Shown here in pieces: positions 1 through 10,604 of a stretch of 64,000 nt of DNA (position 1 is the first letter of the stretch; each line of letters opens with the position of its first letter). The stretch is from Adenanthera pavonina. Its lineage: Eukaryota > Streptophyta > Magnoliopsida > Fabales > Fabaceae. The translations under genes were made by a program, and so were the position numbers. Below the pieces are notes generated by a model. It worked only from the letters and a program-made list of their open reading frames with translations, ran no database searches and was not told where the DNA came from. The stretch is from contig JAIVEN010000012.1 in NCBI GenBank assembly GCA_026686845.1, forward strand, positions 1,676,501-1,740,500, given 5' to 3'.

Positions 1-535
1 GGTACCTTTCTTACTTTAACTAATAGAAAATTCTAGAGCCTAAATTTTAAAAATAGAAAACAACTAAAACTTAATCTCCAAGACACAATCTTTGACCATA
101 GGACTTATTTTTGGAAATTAAATTAAATAAACGAAAATTCCTAATAAAATTATATTAAAAACGTCACTATTCATGGTCACATGTAGAGCACATGATGTCC
201 TCAAGTTAGCTCTTCCAAATGAGCTCCTTTTGGGTTTGGATCTGGACCTTGTATAGCTAAAAGCATTATCACACCTTTAGGCTCTTTTTTTTGAGCTGTA
301 ACTTGAACTAAATAAGTGGGCTCCAAAAGTAGCAACTCCTGGATCAATCCATTTAAAACTTTCTACATTGTTTTGGACTTTGCTCTAATCTTTGGGCTTA
401 TCGAGCATTGCAATGGATCTTTTGGACTCCTAAAATTGCTTTCCATGTTCTTGTTCAGCACCTTGATTAAGTCCTGCAAGCTCTCCATGCTCCTCTTTGA
501 ACTCTTGCAAGACATGCCTAACCCTTACTCTATCA
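1..535 (-). mobile_element. Family D LTR, U3 portion, cut by the window edge
   Basis: On the minus strand this is the first ~535 bases of a family D LTR. It begins TGATAGAGTAAGG at 535 and runs leftwards out of the window. Bases 1-200 are nearly identical to 6231-6425, and the rest matches the LTR copies near 23150-23390 and 38826-39048. The minus strand carries a short coding remnant with an asparagine-glycine-leucine-isoleucine-glutamine stretch, typical of the C-terminal end of plant gypsy polyproteins that extend into the 3' LTR. It abuts a gag pseudogene at 536 with no polypurine tract, so this junction is a rearrangement or a direct insertion and not a normal 3' end. Confidence 0.8.
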
Positions 536-1695
536 CAATACTTCTCCTATAATGGCCTCAGCTATCTCCACATCAGAATCATCTTCACTAGAGCTTATCT
601 TGGCCTCCTTCTTTTCTTCATCACTGCTTTCACTAGTCACACAACCATTCTCAAGAGCAATCATAATTCTTTTATTGGGACATTGTGAAGCAACATGACT
701 AAATCCTTGACATTTAAAACATTTAACTTTAGAAGAATTAGAAGAAGAAAATTTAGAAGACTTACCTTTGGAAGTAGGAATATGTTCTTTCAACTTGTTC
801 TTCTCCTCAAGTTTGGGCTCACCTTTCCATTTGGAAGACACTTTGTATTCCTTTGATCTGCCATAGGATTTATATTCCTTGTTGGAACTTCCATATGACT
901 TCACTTTCTATTTTTCCTTCAAGTGCCTTTCAACTTTAATGGCTTTGTGTAATAACTCCTCAACATCAAGGTAGTTTTGCATCTCAACCATAGTAGCAAT
1001 CTCTAGATTCAATCCTCTAAGGAACCTTGCCATTGTTTGTTCAGGATCTTCATCCACTTTGGTCTTTATCATGGACATCTCCATCTCCTGGTAATAATCC
1101 TTTACACTCATGGTTCCTTGTTTAAGTTTTTGAAGCTTCATGTGTCCCTAGGGTAATGATTAGGCACATATCATTTTCTCATAATTGTCTTCATTTTGTG
1201 CCATGTCCTAATAGGACCCTCTCCAGTTCTCCTCCTAGTAGTACACAACTGGTTCCACCAAATACTAGCATAGTCAGTAAATTCAACAGCATCCAATCTT
1301 ACCTTGCTTTCCTCAGAATATGAATTGCATTCAAACACAAGCTCCACATGCCTTTCCCACTCTAAGTAAGCATCAGGATCAACTTTCCCTTGGAAGAAAG
1401 GAATCTTCATTTTTATTTTGGAAAGGGGATCCTTCTTATGTTCTTGGTTATGTCTAAATGCATGTCAATTTTGTCTAGCTCTTCTTGATTGTACCTCTTC
1501 CTCCTCAAATTTAGTTCCCACCTATTCTTCACCATCATCAGAATAGATCATACGGTGCTTTCCTCAGCTTGTTTTACAATGAGAAGGGGAAGCTTCCATC
1601 ACATCTAATCTCATACTCAATTTCTTGAGTTGATTATTTATGGAGTCCATAAAGAGCTTCAAATTTGGCATTTGAGTTTCACTACCACATGACAT
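536..1695 (-). pseudogene. Broken Ty3/gypsy gag with CCHC zinc knuckle
   Basis: Gag coats and packages the retrotransposon RNA. The reading starts at an ATG at 1695-1693 (MSCGSETQ, then a short coiled-coil-like stretch ending in RLDVME) and stops soon after. It resumes with the capsid block KIPFFQGKVDPDAYLEWE, including the conserved Trp-Trp near 1235, up to a stop near 1170. A shifted segment (1141-908) carries VKDYYQEMEMSMI. After an in-frame TAG at 910-908 comes a Lys/Ser-rich tail with CFKCQGFSHVASQC, a CX2CX4HX4C zinc knuckle, at about 680-730. The final TGA is formed by the first bases of the adjoining LTR. At least three lesions make it non-functional. The match is to retrotransposon gag plus zinc knuckle. 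It is the only gag in the window with a knuckle, so it comes from a different lineage from the gags at 3416, 17378 and 33278. Confidence 0.88.
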
Positions 1696-1959
1696 GTGCC
1701 AAGAACTTGAAATATTAGTGCAAATTCAAAGAGCAATGGACCTCACCACTCTCTCGCGTGTTTCACTCAACAATGATGTATGTTCACTCATGTTTCGCAC
1801 ACTTTAAAGGCTTTTTCCAGAAATGATATAATTACACCCTTACCTTTTACCACTCACTCTTGCGGAATCCTGTGGGAGTGCAAAATTGAATCTGAACTTA
1901 AATCAAGAAGCAATGTTTTAAATGGAAATTTCAAAGTCAAAGATCCAAAATTCAAATTC
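1696..1959 (-). mobile_element. Retrotransposon 5' leader fragment preceding the gag pseudogene
   Basis: Read on the minus strand, this closely matches the leader of element C1 at about 17110-17370. Shared blocks include GAGTGAGTGGTAAAAGG, GAAAAAGCCTTTAAAGTG and GAGTGAAACACG. It ends at a CACTAATATTTCAAG motif just before the gag ATG, corresponding to the putative splice acceptor in C1 and A1. No coding potential is visible. The junction with the D2 LTR remnant at about 1960 marks a deletion or recombination. Confidence 0.7.
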
Positions 1960-2069
1960 TATCATTGGGCTCCCAAAATTGCTTTCCATGTTCTTGTTCA
2001 GCACCTTGATCAAGCTCTCCATGCTCCTCTTTGAACTCTTGCAAGACACGCCTATCCCTTACTCTATCA
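1960..2069 (-). mobile_element. Truncated 3' LTR of element D2
   Basis: On the minus strand the LTR starts TGATAGAGTAAGG at 2069 and is recognisable for only about 110 bases, matching 430-535, before it breaks into unrelated leader sequence. It directly follows a polypurine tract, so this is a true 3' LTR start. The rest of the LTR has been lost. Confidence 0.8.
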
Positions 2070-2083
2070 TTCCCTCCCTCCTC
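2070..2083 (-). other. Polypurine tract of element D2
   Basis: The minus strand reads GAGGAGGGAGGGAA immediately before the LTR terminus TGATAGAG. This is the plus-strand primer site used in retrotransposon reverse transcription. The same tract precedes the 3' LTRs at 7001, 19495, 26394 and 35698. Confidence 0.85.
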
Positions 2084-2935
2084 GAAAGGATTCGTTCTCG
2101 AATCTCCATAATCTACATGGAAGGGAAGGGAAATATTAATCGCATCAAAGAGATTATATGGAGGATACTTATCTTTCAAACTAAATTGATTCACTATGGC
2201 TTTGATCATCCTCTCATAAACTTGAATGACATTGTTCTCCCTTGTCTGTAAATTTGTTTTAAATATTCCCCTAAGCTTTTGCAATCAATCTCCAAGATAA
2301 AAAATCTTCCAACCATTATTTCGAACATGTGACTTATGTTCAAGCTTTGGTAGATAAGAAATTGAACTTTTCTTCACACCAAATACACCAATAACTTGCA
2401 GCAAATAGCTAGACACAAACTGGACAAAAGAAGAAGACTTAAATGGAACCAAAGCGTTAGGGAAAATGTGAAGGACAGAATTAGGGCACAACATGACGCA
2501 AAAAGACTCAAAAGGGACTAAGGTGGTACAATGATCATATAGAAAGAAATTTGGACAGATTTGGATATAATTCATTAAATTCAAAATCTGGATAGATTTG
2601 ACACATAAAAATGATGTACAATGATAGAGCAAAGATGATGAAGAAATAACCAAAGGAAACAAAACACAATGACCATGAGATGGAATAGAGGATGTAGCAA
2701 TGATGGGTGAATATGACACTAAATTATCACAATGATCACACTGCATCTCTTTCACAAGGGACTCATGCAATATGGACTCATGCAACAAAGATAGGTGAGA
2801 TAATTCAAAGAAATCAGAAACATAATTAGAAGGAAGAAGAAAATACAATGAAGACACATAAGAAAGATGAGGTGAAGAAGGAAGGAGCTTTGTACAAACT
2901 ACTTCAACCTCACTTTCACTCTCATTCTTCCTCAA
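2070..2935 (-). pseudogene. Region X plus integrase C-terminal tail of element D2
   Basis: One minus-strand frame runs from 2935 to the LTR, broken only by a TGA at 2287-2285 where the other copies have Trp in the motif GDWLQK. The first ~190 codons are an unrecognised Phe/Ser/Cys/His-rich stretch (region X) containing LVPFESFCVMLCPN. The last ~70 codons carry KTNLQTRENNVIQVYERM, YPPYNLFDA and YGDSRTNPFEEGGND. By established family knowledge this resembles the end of plant gypsy integrases (PRGDGPFQVLERIN ... DLRTNPFEEGGND, the GPY/F region). The integrase zinc finger and DDE core are absent. The same arrangement recurs in A1, C1, D3 and A2. Confidence 0.75.
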
Positions 2936-3415
2936 ACACTCTTTTTCTTTTCTCTTTTTCCTATTCTTCTATCTCTTTTTAACTCTTCTCTCAATCTTCT
3001 TTTCACACGCTCTTTGTCTACTCACAACAATTTTCTAAACATTTCCTCTCTTATTACTCTTATTCTTCCACTCTAGCTCATTCTTCAAGTTTTCATGACT
3101 TTTACACAAATGATTACATGGTAATTATTTATGGGTTGTCTTTAATACAAAAGAACTACTGCTATCATGTCCAATCAAATTAACATCACAATCAAAATTT
3201 CCAATCACCACATCAACATGCTCAATCTCATCAATGTAAATATGAACCAATTTCCAATGAAATCACATCATCAGCACTACCATGAATTAGCATGCTACTA
3301 TCCAATGAATTTTCAATTAAATCATTAACATGTAAAGCATGATGTTCCTCTGAAAGTTGCATGCAATCATGGTTAATCTCATAAGCACAAGCAACTTCAT
3401 TATTTTCCAATTGTG
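2936..3415 (-). pseudogene. Linker of D2: lysine-rich stretch and protease-end remnant
   Basis: On the minus strand this corresponds to the A1 segment at about 34200-34700: a cysteine/valine stretch around a 'DMVIG'-like motif, the sequence around ENHENLK, then a run of Lys/Arg codons. Frameshifts and stops interrupt it here. By comparison with C1, where the motif reads VDMVFGHPWLFD, I infer a degenerate remnant of the protease C-terminal motif (usually LLGRPWLFDR in plant gypsy elements). The catalytic DTG/DSG triad is not present. Confidence 0.5.
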
Positions 3416-4240
3416 CTACATCGAGATTTTTAATTTGCAGATTAGAAGTACAACTAGAATAATCAAAACTTCTACCACAACACTATCAATATCTAGGTAA
3501 CTTTTCTGCATTACAAGTTGCAAACTTTTAATCTTATTATCACATTCAACATCATTTGCAACACTAACCAAATCTAATGACTCATCACAAGAGATATCAC
3601 TAAAAGAGATCTGAAAGTTAGATATACCTGTAGTGGATTCTCTTGTCTCATCATCACTAGTTGAAGCTGCAACTTCTTCATCCACTTGATTAACTTCCTT
3701 TAGGTAGGAATCACAAGAATCTTGAACTGCCGAAACTTTCACCTCTTCACAATGTTCAACAACATTCTTAGCTTCAGGAGGGTGTTCATGTATATGTGAT
3801 GATGCAAACTTTTTCCTCATGACCGTTTTCATCTCACTCCATATTGCAATAAAAGACTCTCCTTTAATAGTGCGTCGGCACTCCATCTGTTTCCACCAAG
3901 CAGTAACCTTTTTACTAAATCTAAGGTATACACATTGCATTTTTTCCAACTCAGAGTAGTTACAACATTCAAATGCTTGATCAACTATTCTTTCCCACTC
4001 CAAGTAAACATCAACATCTTTCTCACCATGGAATAGTGGGATCTTTGATTTAATATCCTTGAAAGAAGAAACTTGCTTGCCTCTTTTAGGATGGACTTCT
4101 TTAATGATTGCTTGATCACGCCATTTATGGGGCTTGGAACGAGACTCCATGTTATCCAATTTAGCATTCAACTCATTGATTTGATCATTGAAAGCTCTCA
4201 TTAAAACTTTAAAATCAATTGCACTTTCTTTTCCAGCCAT
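3416..4240 (-). pseudogene. gag of element D2 (C-terminus frameshifted)
   Basis: Structural protein of a Ty3/gypsy-type element. The start chosen is the ATG at 4240 (MAGKESAIDFKVLMRAFNDQ), because it aligns with the starts of the C1 and D3 gags and sits just after the CACTAACATTTCAAG leader motif. An upstream in-frame ATG at 4294 lies in the leader. A coiled-coil-like N-terminus (INELNAKLDNME) is followed by the capsid block KIPLFHGEKDVDVYLEWE and TAWWKQME at residues ~75-130. An acidic Ser/Asp-rich region then leads to a hydrophobic end (VVEVLIILVVLLI), which is out of frame compared with A1 and marks a frameshift near 3480. No zinc knuckle is present. It is intact for about 270 codons but belongs to a non-autonomous element. 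Confidence 0.8.
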
Positions 4241-5667
4241 ACTCAGAACTTGAAATGTTAGTGAAAACAAAGAGGAAAGAAATATGGACCTCACAAATCA
4301 CTCTCAAACTGTTTCCACTCAAAAATTTATTAGCACTCGTGTTTCACACAAAAAAGATTGGCTTTTTCAATGATGTAAAACACTCTTGCCTTTTACCACT
4401 CAACTTGCTCCCTATAGTGTTCTTAATCAAATCTAACAAATCAAAAGGAGAAGTATGTATGAAGTGGCAATCACAAAACTAAAGTTCCAAAATTGAAAGT
4501 CCTCAAAGAATCAAATTTTTGACCAACAATCAAGAAGGATAATGTGCAGCAATTTTGATCACTAAGAGCATGTAATATGGTATTCAAGAAGGTAAAAATG
4601 TGCACAAATATTGACTACTAGAAAGATTAAATGTGCAGCATGTTTTTATGGAAACAAAAGGATGGAAAATGCTAGGGGTGAATTTGGGAAAGTGGCATGA
4701 CAATTATTGAAGGAAAGGAAAGCACAAAATCTGGACAATAGACACAAGCAACAAATTAGGAAGCTAAGAAAGGAAGGAAATAGGAAATTAGAATCAAGGA
4801 AGAAAATAGGAAACTAGTGATTCAGCACAAAGAGAAATTAGGAAACAAAGAAAGAAATAAAATAGGAAACTAGGATCTGAAAAAGGAATAGGAAATTGGA
4901 CCAAATAGGCAAGTCCTTGATGCTTACCACCCAAGTTCTTAAAAATTAGGAAACTTTTGTGACTTGGAGGTCAAGAACCTTAATTTGGGCAACTTGCAAT
5001 CCCAAACTTTCAAAATAGGAAACTTTAGATATTGGGAAAACAATTAACATCGAAGAGTGATTCTAACTTGCAAATCAAGTACATGAGAAAATCTTAAAAC
5101 AAATCTGAAATTTTCAGCCACAAAAAAAAAATTCAAATTTTCTTCACTTTTTTTTAAATTTTTCTTAAGCTCCTTTTTTTTTTGCTCTTCTTTCTTTTTT
5201 TTGCAATGGCAACAAGTTTTTCTTTTCTCGAATTTTTTTTTCACCTTTTTTTTTCAGAACTTTTGATCCACTAATCAGACTTCTACACCACTATTTTGTT
5301 GGCACGATTTTTTTTGGAAATACTCAACTAGAACACAATTCTAGAAACACTTAATTTGCAGCAACAATATTTTGATTTTTTTAATATCTAGATAGAAAAA
5401 AACATAATTCCAAAATCACAAAAAGAATGAACAAAGAATGGCAAGACAAGAAGATGAAGATGCCACAAACTATGGAGGACAAACAAGAAGATCATGCCAC
5501 AAACAAGAAGAGAAAAGGACAACACTATGAAAACAGATATGAAGATGGAACAAATAGAAGGGGATGAAACAACAAAGGGAGGACGAAACAGATCTGAAAC
5601 AAGAAATGGATGGATGAAATAACGAAGAAAAGGAAAGAAAGGACAAACCTTGAACCTAGCGAACCAA
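4241..5667 (-). mobile_element. 5' untranslated leader of element D2
   Basis: Non-coding sequence between the gag start and the primer-binding site on the minus strand. It contains purine-rich stretches, the conserved block with GTGAAACACGAGTGC near 4310-4345, and long poly-T/poly-A tracts (about 5110-5260 on the plus strand). Open frames here are low-complexity artefacts. I do not see the ACTGTTC repeats found in the family A and C leaders. Confidence 0.7.
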
Positions 5668-5682
5668 AGCTTTGATGCCAAA
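5668..5682 (-). other. Primer-binding site of element D2 (initiator tRNA-Met type)
   Basis: The minus strand reads TTTGGCATCAAAGC directly after the LTR terminus ...TTTCATCA. Plant initiator tRNA-Met primes from TGGTATCAGAGC, so this copy has two substitutions. It fixes the element's orientation (minus) and the LTR end at 5683. Confidence 0.85.
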
Positions 5683-6425
5683 TGATGAAAGACCTAAGCG
5701 AAACTAGTCCGATTGAACCTCCAATGACTCGTAATGAACCATGGATAGTGCTAGAATAAAAAAAGGACACACAAATAGCAAAGAAAGTATGAGGAGAGGA
5801 AATATGTGAATATGAAAATTAAGAAGAAAATAATGCACGAAAATAACAAGAAAATAAGAAAGCTATGTCGGTCAATGGATTAAAACTCCAAGAGAACTCG
5901 TCTCTTAGAACCCTAGCCTTTGGACGCCACAAAGGAAAACCACTCCTTTGATAAGTCTAAGAATCTTCTCCAGAACACAAGGGATACAAGAGAAAATCTC
6001 ACAAGAAAAGAACAAAATTTCTAAAAATTTATTCTTATTAATCTGTCTCCATCAAAAGTACATAGGTGGCTCCTTATATAAAGAAATAAGGCAATCAAAA
6101 TCCTAGGCTAAAATAAAAAATGAAAATTACAATAAAAATAAAGAAAATAATCAAATCTAATCAATCCTAAAGAAGATACCACAATCTAAATGAAAAAGGA
6201 AACAAAATATTCCTTAAATCAATCAAAAGGTGGTACCTTTCTTACTTTAACTAATAGAAAATTCTAGAGCCTAAATTTTAAAAATAGAAAACAACTAAAA
6301 CTTAATCTCCAAGACACAATCTTTGACCATAGGACTTATTTTTGGAAATTAAATTAAATAAATGAAAATTCCTAATAAAATTATATTAAAAACGTCACTA
6401 TTCATGGTCACATGTAAAGCACATA
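5683..6425 (-). mobile_element. 5' LTR of element D2 (U3 start missing)
   Basis: On the minus strand the LTR ends ...CATCA at 5683 next to the primer-binding site. It holds the R-U5 block shared by families A, C, D and E (CTTATCAAAGGAGTGG ... GGCGTC ... GGTTCTAAGAGACGAG) and a TATATAAG box. At 6425/6426 it breaks into the internal tail of a plus-strand family A element, so about 340 bases of U3 are missing compared with D3. Confidence 0.82.
6073..6080 (-). promoter_or_regulatory. TATA box of family D LTR
   Basis: TATATAAG on the minus strand lies inside the LTR, upstream of the shared R-U5 block. It is the likely core promoter for the element's RNA. The same box is in the D3 and D4 LTRs. Confidence 0.55.
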
Positions 6426-7000
6426 GTATGTGTCCCTTTAGTCATTTCTTCTCCATCTTTGTTCTATCATTATGCATTATCTACATATGTCAAATCTGTC
6501 CAGATTCTGAATTTAATGAATTACATCCAAATCTGTCCAGATTTCTGCCCATATGATTATTGCATTACCTTAGTCCCTTTTGAGTCTTTTTGTGTCATAT
6601 TTTGTCCTAATTTCATCGTTCATATTTTCCCTAACCCTTTGGTTCCATTTGAGTCTACCTGTGTCGAGTTTGTGTCTAGTTCTTTATGGCAAGATATGAA
6701 GAAAGATTTCAAATTTTGTGCACCAATGCTGGAAAATATGTCCCTTATTCGACACAATGGTTGGAAGATTTTTTATCTTGGCGATTGGTTGCAAAAGCGT
6801 AGAGGAATATTTAAAACAAATTTGCAGCCAAGGGAGAATGGTGTCCTTCAAGTTTATGGAAGGATTAAAGAAAAGATGCATCAATCAAGCTTGAAAGGTA
6901 AGTATACTCCATATAATTTATTTGATGCGTTTAATTGTTCCCTTTCCTTCCATGTAGATTATGGAGATTTGAGGACGAATCTTTTCGAAGAGGGAGGGAA
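6426..7000 (+). pseudogene. Tail of a family A element (A2): region X and integrase C-terminal tail
   Basis: Nearly identical to 35124-35697 in element A1. The frame carries VKSVQILNLMNYIQICPDF, LVPFESFCV and LVPFESTCVEFVSSSLW of region X. It continues with HNGWKIFYLGDWLQKR, TNLQPRENGVLQVYGRI, KGKYTPYNLFDAFN and YGDLRTNLFEEGGND, the GPY/F-like integrase end. The frame stays open into the LTR to 7100. Everything upstream of 6426 (gag and 5' LTR) is missing, replaced by the D2 LTR in opposite orientation. A polypurine tract, AGAGGGAGGGAA, occupies 6989-7000. Confidence 0.8.
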
Positions 7001-7821
7001 TGATAGAGGATGGCTTGGACAAATTCAAGAACATGGGAGGAGGCCTTATCACTTAGAAAGATTCAAGCCCAAGAGAAGCCCATTGGAAGAGATTACTTAA
7101 AAGATCATGTGCTTCACTAAAATAGCATGTGACTTAAGCATTATTGGGCTTAATTAGTATTAATTTCGTTTTTATTAATTATGGGCTGAACTTTGTTAAT
7201 TAATAAAGCCCAATTGATTAATTAATAGTTTTTTTTTATGGCCCAACTTGTAAATAAACATGCCATATGCCAAACATGTGATTTCATTAATGTGTTGGCA
7301 TGTTTATAAGGGCTTAAACATTATTTTTATTATTTTCTTATGAATTTTCGTTATTTTATTTTAAGATTTTATTTTACTAGTTTCCTAGGTCCAATAGGAG
7401 TGTTGTTTGGGCCTAAAGTCTCCTAATCCTATTAGGATCACTTAAGCCCAAATTAATTAGGGTTTCTAGGCTTATTAGGTAAGATTTTACCTTACCTACT
7501 TAAGGCTAACTTTCATGTACGTTTTTCAGATTTGAATTATTAAAGTTTCAGACTTTGTAAGTTTCTCTTGCGTTCTTTGAGTGCTAGAGCGAACTGCGAC
7601 TTATCAAGGAATTGGTCCTTCCTTGTGGCGTCACCGGAACTAGGGTTCAAGAGACCGGTTCTGTTGGGTTCTAATTCACCTAGACCAACATATCTTGTGT
7701 GCTTTCTTGATTATTCTCATCTTTTTGTGTCTTTCTTCTTACTATTTTTCAATTTTCTAGTCTTTGTGTCCCTTGTTTCGCAAAGATCCGGGTGTCATAC
7801 ACATAAAAGTGGGTTCTTTGG
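7001..7821 (+). mobile_element. Family A LTR (3' LTR of A2), lacking its last ~28 bases
   Basis: Starts TGATAGAGGATGGCTTGG straight after the polypurine tract and follows the A1 LTR closely to 7821. There it switches abruptly to family A sequence in the opposite orientation. It contains the shared R-U5 block (CTTATCAAGGAATTGG, GGCGTCACCGGAACTAGGG). Confidence 0.85.
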
Positions 7822-8030
7822 GCTTTATTAATTAACAAAGTTCAGCCCATAATTAATAAAAATGAAATTAATACTAATTAGGCCCAATAATGCTTAAGTC
7901 ACATGCTATTTTAGTGAAGCACATGATCTTTTAAGTAATCTCTTCCAATGGGCTTCTCTTGGGCTTGAATCTTTCTAAGTGATAAGGCCTCCTCCCATGT
8001 TCTTGAATTTGTCCAAGCCATCCTCTATTA
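7822..8030 (-). mobile_element. Inverted 5' fragment of a family A LTR
   Basis: About 209 bases that match the first part of the family A LTR on the minus strand, starting at 8030 (TAATAGAGGATGGC, first G mutated). It is sandwiched between plus-strand family A LTR pieces, which makes a local inverted repeat with 7001-7210. Confidence 0.8.
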
Positions 8031-8395
8031 CCTATTTAAGGCTAACTTTCATGTACGTTTTTTGAGATTTGAATGATTAAAGTTTCAAACTTTTGTGAGT
8101 TTCTCTTGTATTCTTTGAGTGTTAGAGCGAACTGTGACTTATCGAGGAATTGATCCTTCCTTGTGGCATCACCGGAACTAGGGTTCAAGAGATCAGTTCT
8201 CTGGGGTTCTACTTCTCAAGACCAACATCTATCCATCTTATTTCTTTATTTTTGGCTTTCTTTTGCTTCTGTTATCGTGCGTCTTTATTCTTTTCCTTGC
8301 TGCCTAGTCTTTGTGTTCCTTGTTTAGCAAAGATCTGGGTGTCATTCATATAAAAGTGGGTTATTTGGACGGGTTCCATAAGGGTTCACTTATCA
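8031..8395 (+). mobile_element. 3' half of a family A LTR
   Basis: Plus-strand family A LTR from the CTATTTAAGGC box to the terminus ...GGTTCACTTATCA at 8395, followed directly by a primer-binding site. It therefore acts as a 5' LTR end. Its first half is replaced by the inverted fragment at 7822-8030. Confidence 0.8.
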
Positions 8396-8665
8396 TTTGG
8401 CATCAGAGCCTGGTTTTGCAAATCAAGGTGTATTCTATATTTTATTTCTTTCCTTGTTTCATTCCATCTTGGTTATTTCAAGAAAAATTCCGTACTGTTC
8501 ATCCGTACCAGCGTCACTGTTCACTGGTACTGTTCGCATTGTTCACCGTACTATCCTCGGTCACTGTTCACCAACTGTTCGCACTGTTTTGATCACTGTT
8601 CCCCCTCCAGACTGTTCACCGGTACTGTTCATCCGTATTGTCCGTTTGCTAATTTGCTTCTGTTA
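8396..8665 (+). mobile_element. Primer-binding site and ACTGTTC-rich leader of a family A element
   Basis: TTTGGCATCAGAGCC at 8396-8410 is an initiator tRNA-Met primer site with one mismatch. From about 8497 to 8640 the leader is built of irregular repeats of CACTGTTC/TACTGTTC. It breaks off near 8665 in an A/T-rich stretch (8666-8785), beyond which a minus-strand LTR begins. Confidence 0.8.
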
Positions 8666-8785
8666 TTCATCTCCATAAAAAAAATTTATTTGCTGAAAAA
8701 AAAATAGTAGCAAAAAAATATATATATTAAAATAATAAAAAAATTTATTGCTACAAAAATATATATATATATAGCAAAAAAAGAA

Positions 8786-9488
8786 AAGAAATAAGATGGA
8801 TAGATGTTGGTCTTGAGAAGTAGAATCTAAGAGAACTGGTCTCTTGAACCCTAGTTCTAGTGACGCTACAAGGAAGGACCAATTCCTTGATAAGTCGCAG
8901 TTCGCTCTAGCACTCAAAGAACGCAAGAGAAACTCACAAAAGTTTGAAACTTTAATCATTCAAATCTCAAAAAATGTACATGAAAGTTAGCCTTAAATAG
9001 GCAAGGTAAAATCTAACCTAATAAGCCCAGAAACCCTAATTAATTTAGGCTTAAGTAATCCTAATAGGATTAGGAGACTTTAGGCCCAAACAACACTCCT
9101 ATTGGACCTAGGAAACTAGTAAAATAAAATCCTAAAATAAAATAACAAAAATTCATAAGAAAATAATAAAATAAGACCTAAGCCCTTATAAATATGCCAC
9201 CAAATTAATAAAATCACATGTTTGGCACATGACATGCTTATTTACAAAGTGGGCTATCAAAAAGACTACTAATTAACTAATTGGTCTTTATTAATTAACA
9301 AAGTTTAGCCCATAATTAATAAAAAAAAACACTAATTAGGCCCAATAATACTTAAGTCACATGCTATTTTAGTGAAGCACATGATCTTTTAAGTAATCTC
9401 TTCCAATGGGCTTCTCTTGGGCTTGAATCTTTCCAAGTGATAAGGCCTCCTACCATGTTCCTGAATTTGTCCAAGCTATCCTCCATCA
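8786..9488 (-). mobile_element. Family A LTR, minus strand, lacking its 3' end
   Basis: Starts TGATGGAGGATAGC at 9488 on the minus strand and runs to about 8786, where it stops in AT-rich low-complexity DNA. It faces the plus-strand LTR end at 8031-8395, so the two form a large imperfect inverted repeat around the 8396-8785 spacer. Confidence 0.8.
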
Positions 9489-10040
9489 AATGGGGTTAAT
9501 ACTATTAACCCACAAACTAACTCTAATTTAGCCCACAAACATAACCATAGTAATGCTCATTAATACAAAATGGAAACCCTAAGCAAAAAGGAGTATTTAA
9601 TTCTAATTATGACTTTGAAAAAGTTGGTTCCTCTTTAATGCATAAAGGAAAACAAATCAGATTTATGATTGTATGCTCTTTATTCAAAAAGGAAACAAAT
9701 TAACTAAAATAATCCTTAAAAATGTCACTTTTAGTTATCATCTGAGAAGCACATGGATTTTAAGTAAATCCTCCTTGTTGGGCTTTCTCCAAGTTGGGCT
9801 CTTTGATTATAATTTGGCTCCACATTTTCAGTTTGCCTCTTTCTTTGTTTTGGGCCTCAAAATCATTCAAATACAATGGTTCCATGTTAATCATGTTTTG
9901 GATCAACCCATTCATGGCTTGTTTCATGGCTTTGGTCCTAACACTAGTCATTGGTCCTTTAATGCCTTGAAGTTGGTCTTGAATTTGTCCATGGTCCATT
10001 GTTTCTCTTAGCTTGCCATCATCACTATGTTGTTTCAATC
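9489..10040 (-). mobile_element. Family E LTR fragment (U3) with polyprotein C-terminal remnant
   Basis: On the minus strand this matches the U3 of the complete solo LTR E1 (about 30810-31330). It carries an open stretch, 10038-9760, reading LQGIKGPMTSVRTKAMKQAM followed by an asparagine-glycine-leucine-isoleucine-glutamine motif. That resembles the GP(M/I)TRARAK C-terminal end of plant gypsy polyproteins. The first few dozen bases of the LTR and all of R-U5 are missing. It is a remnant and not a gene. Confidence 0.65.
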
Positions 10041-10604
10041 TCTTGGTTGGTCATTTTTTGTTTCCTTGTTCATGCTATGGTGCAATGCTGTAGTTCTGAT
10101 TATGCATAGTTTACATGGAGTTCCCTGTACTGCTTGTAATTGAAATGGAAAGCAATGGATATATGGTGGTAAGATTCACTTAGGCTCTTGAATTTCAAAG
10201 TATTTATTCATTTGAGTCACAAGAAGAATCAAGAATAGCCATGTTGATTTTATTTGTTTTCATAATACATGTTTGATGTTCACAATGGTAACAAGTAAAC
10301 TTCTTTGATCTTATATCTTTTAGTGTAAATTTCACGATGTGACATTTCATTTGAAATCAAAATTACTTTTTGTCCCTTTATTTTCTTGAAGTCTTGATTT
10401 GATTTTCAAACATGTCTTTATTTGCTAAAATGATTTAGTGTTGTCCTCAAATCATTGGTTTGTTACCATGAACTTTGGATGTATATTATATGAGTACATC
10501 AATTTTTGGAATGGAAACATTGAAATTGTCAAGAGTTTAAAGTTCAAATGCACCTATTTGATAGATTTTCACTTTTAACCTTACCCTTGAAGATGTGAGT
10601 GGAG
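10041..10604. other. Unassigned AT-rich stretch
   Basis: No open frame of note, LTR terminus, primer site or internal repeat is visible on either strand. It could be old host intergenic DNA or a decayed element. Confidence 0.5.

Noticed and set aside
6459..7100. 213-codon frame as an independent gene
   Set aside because: It is the tail of the A-type polyprotein (region X and integrase end), identical in plan to 35157-35752, and it runs into the LTR.
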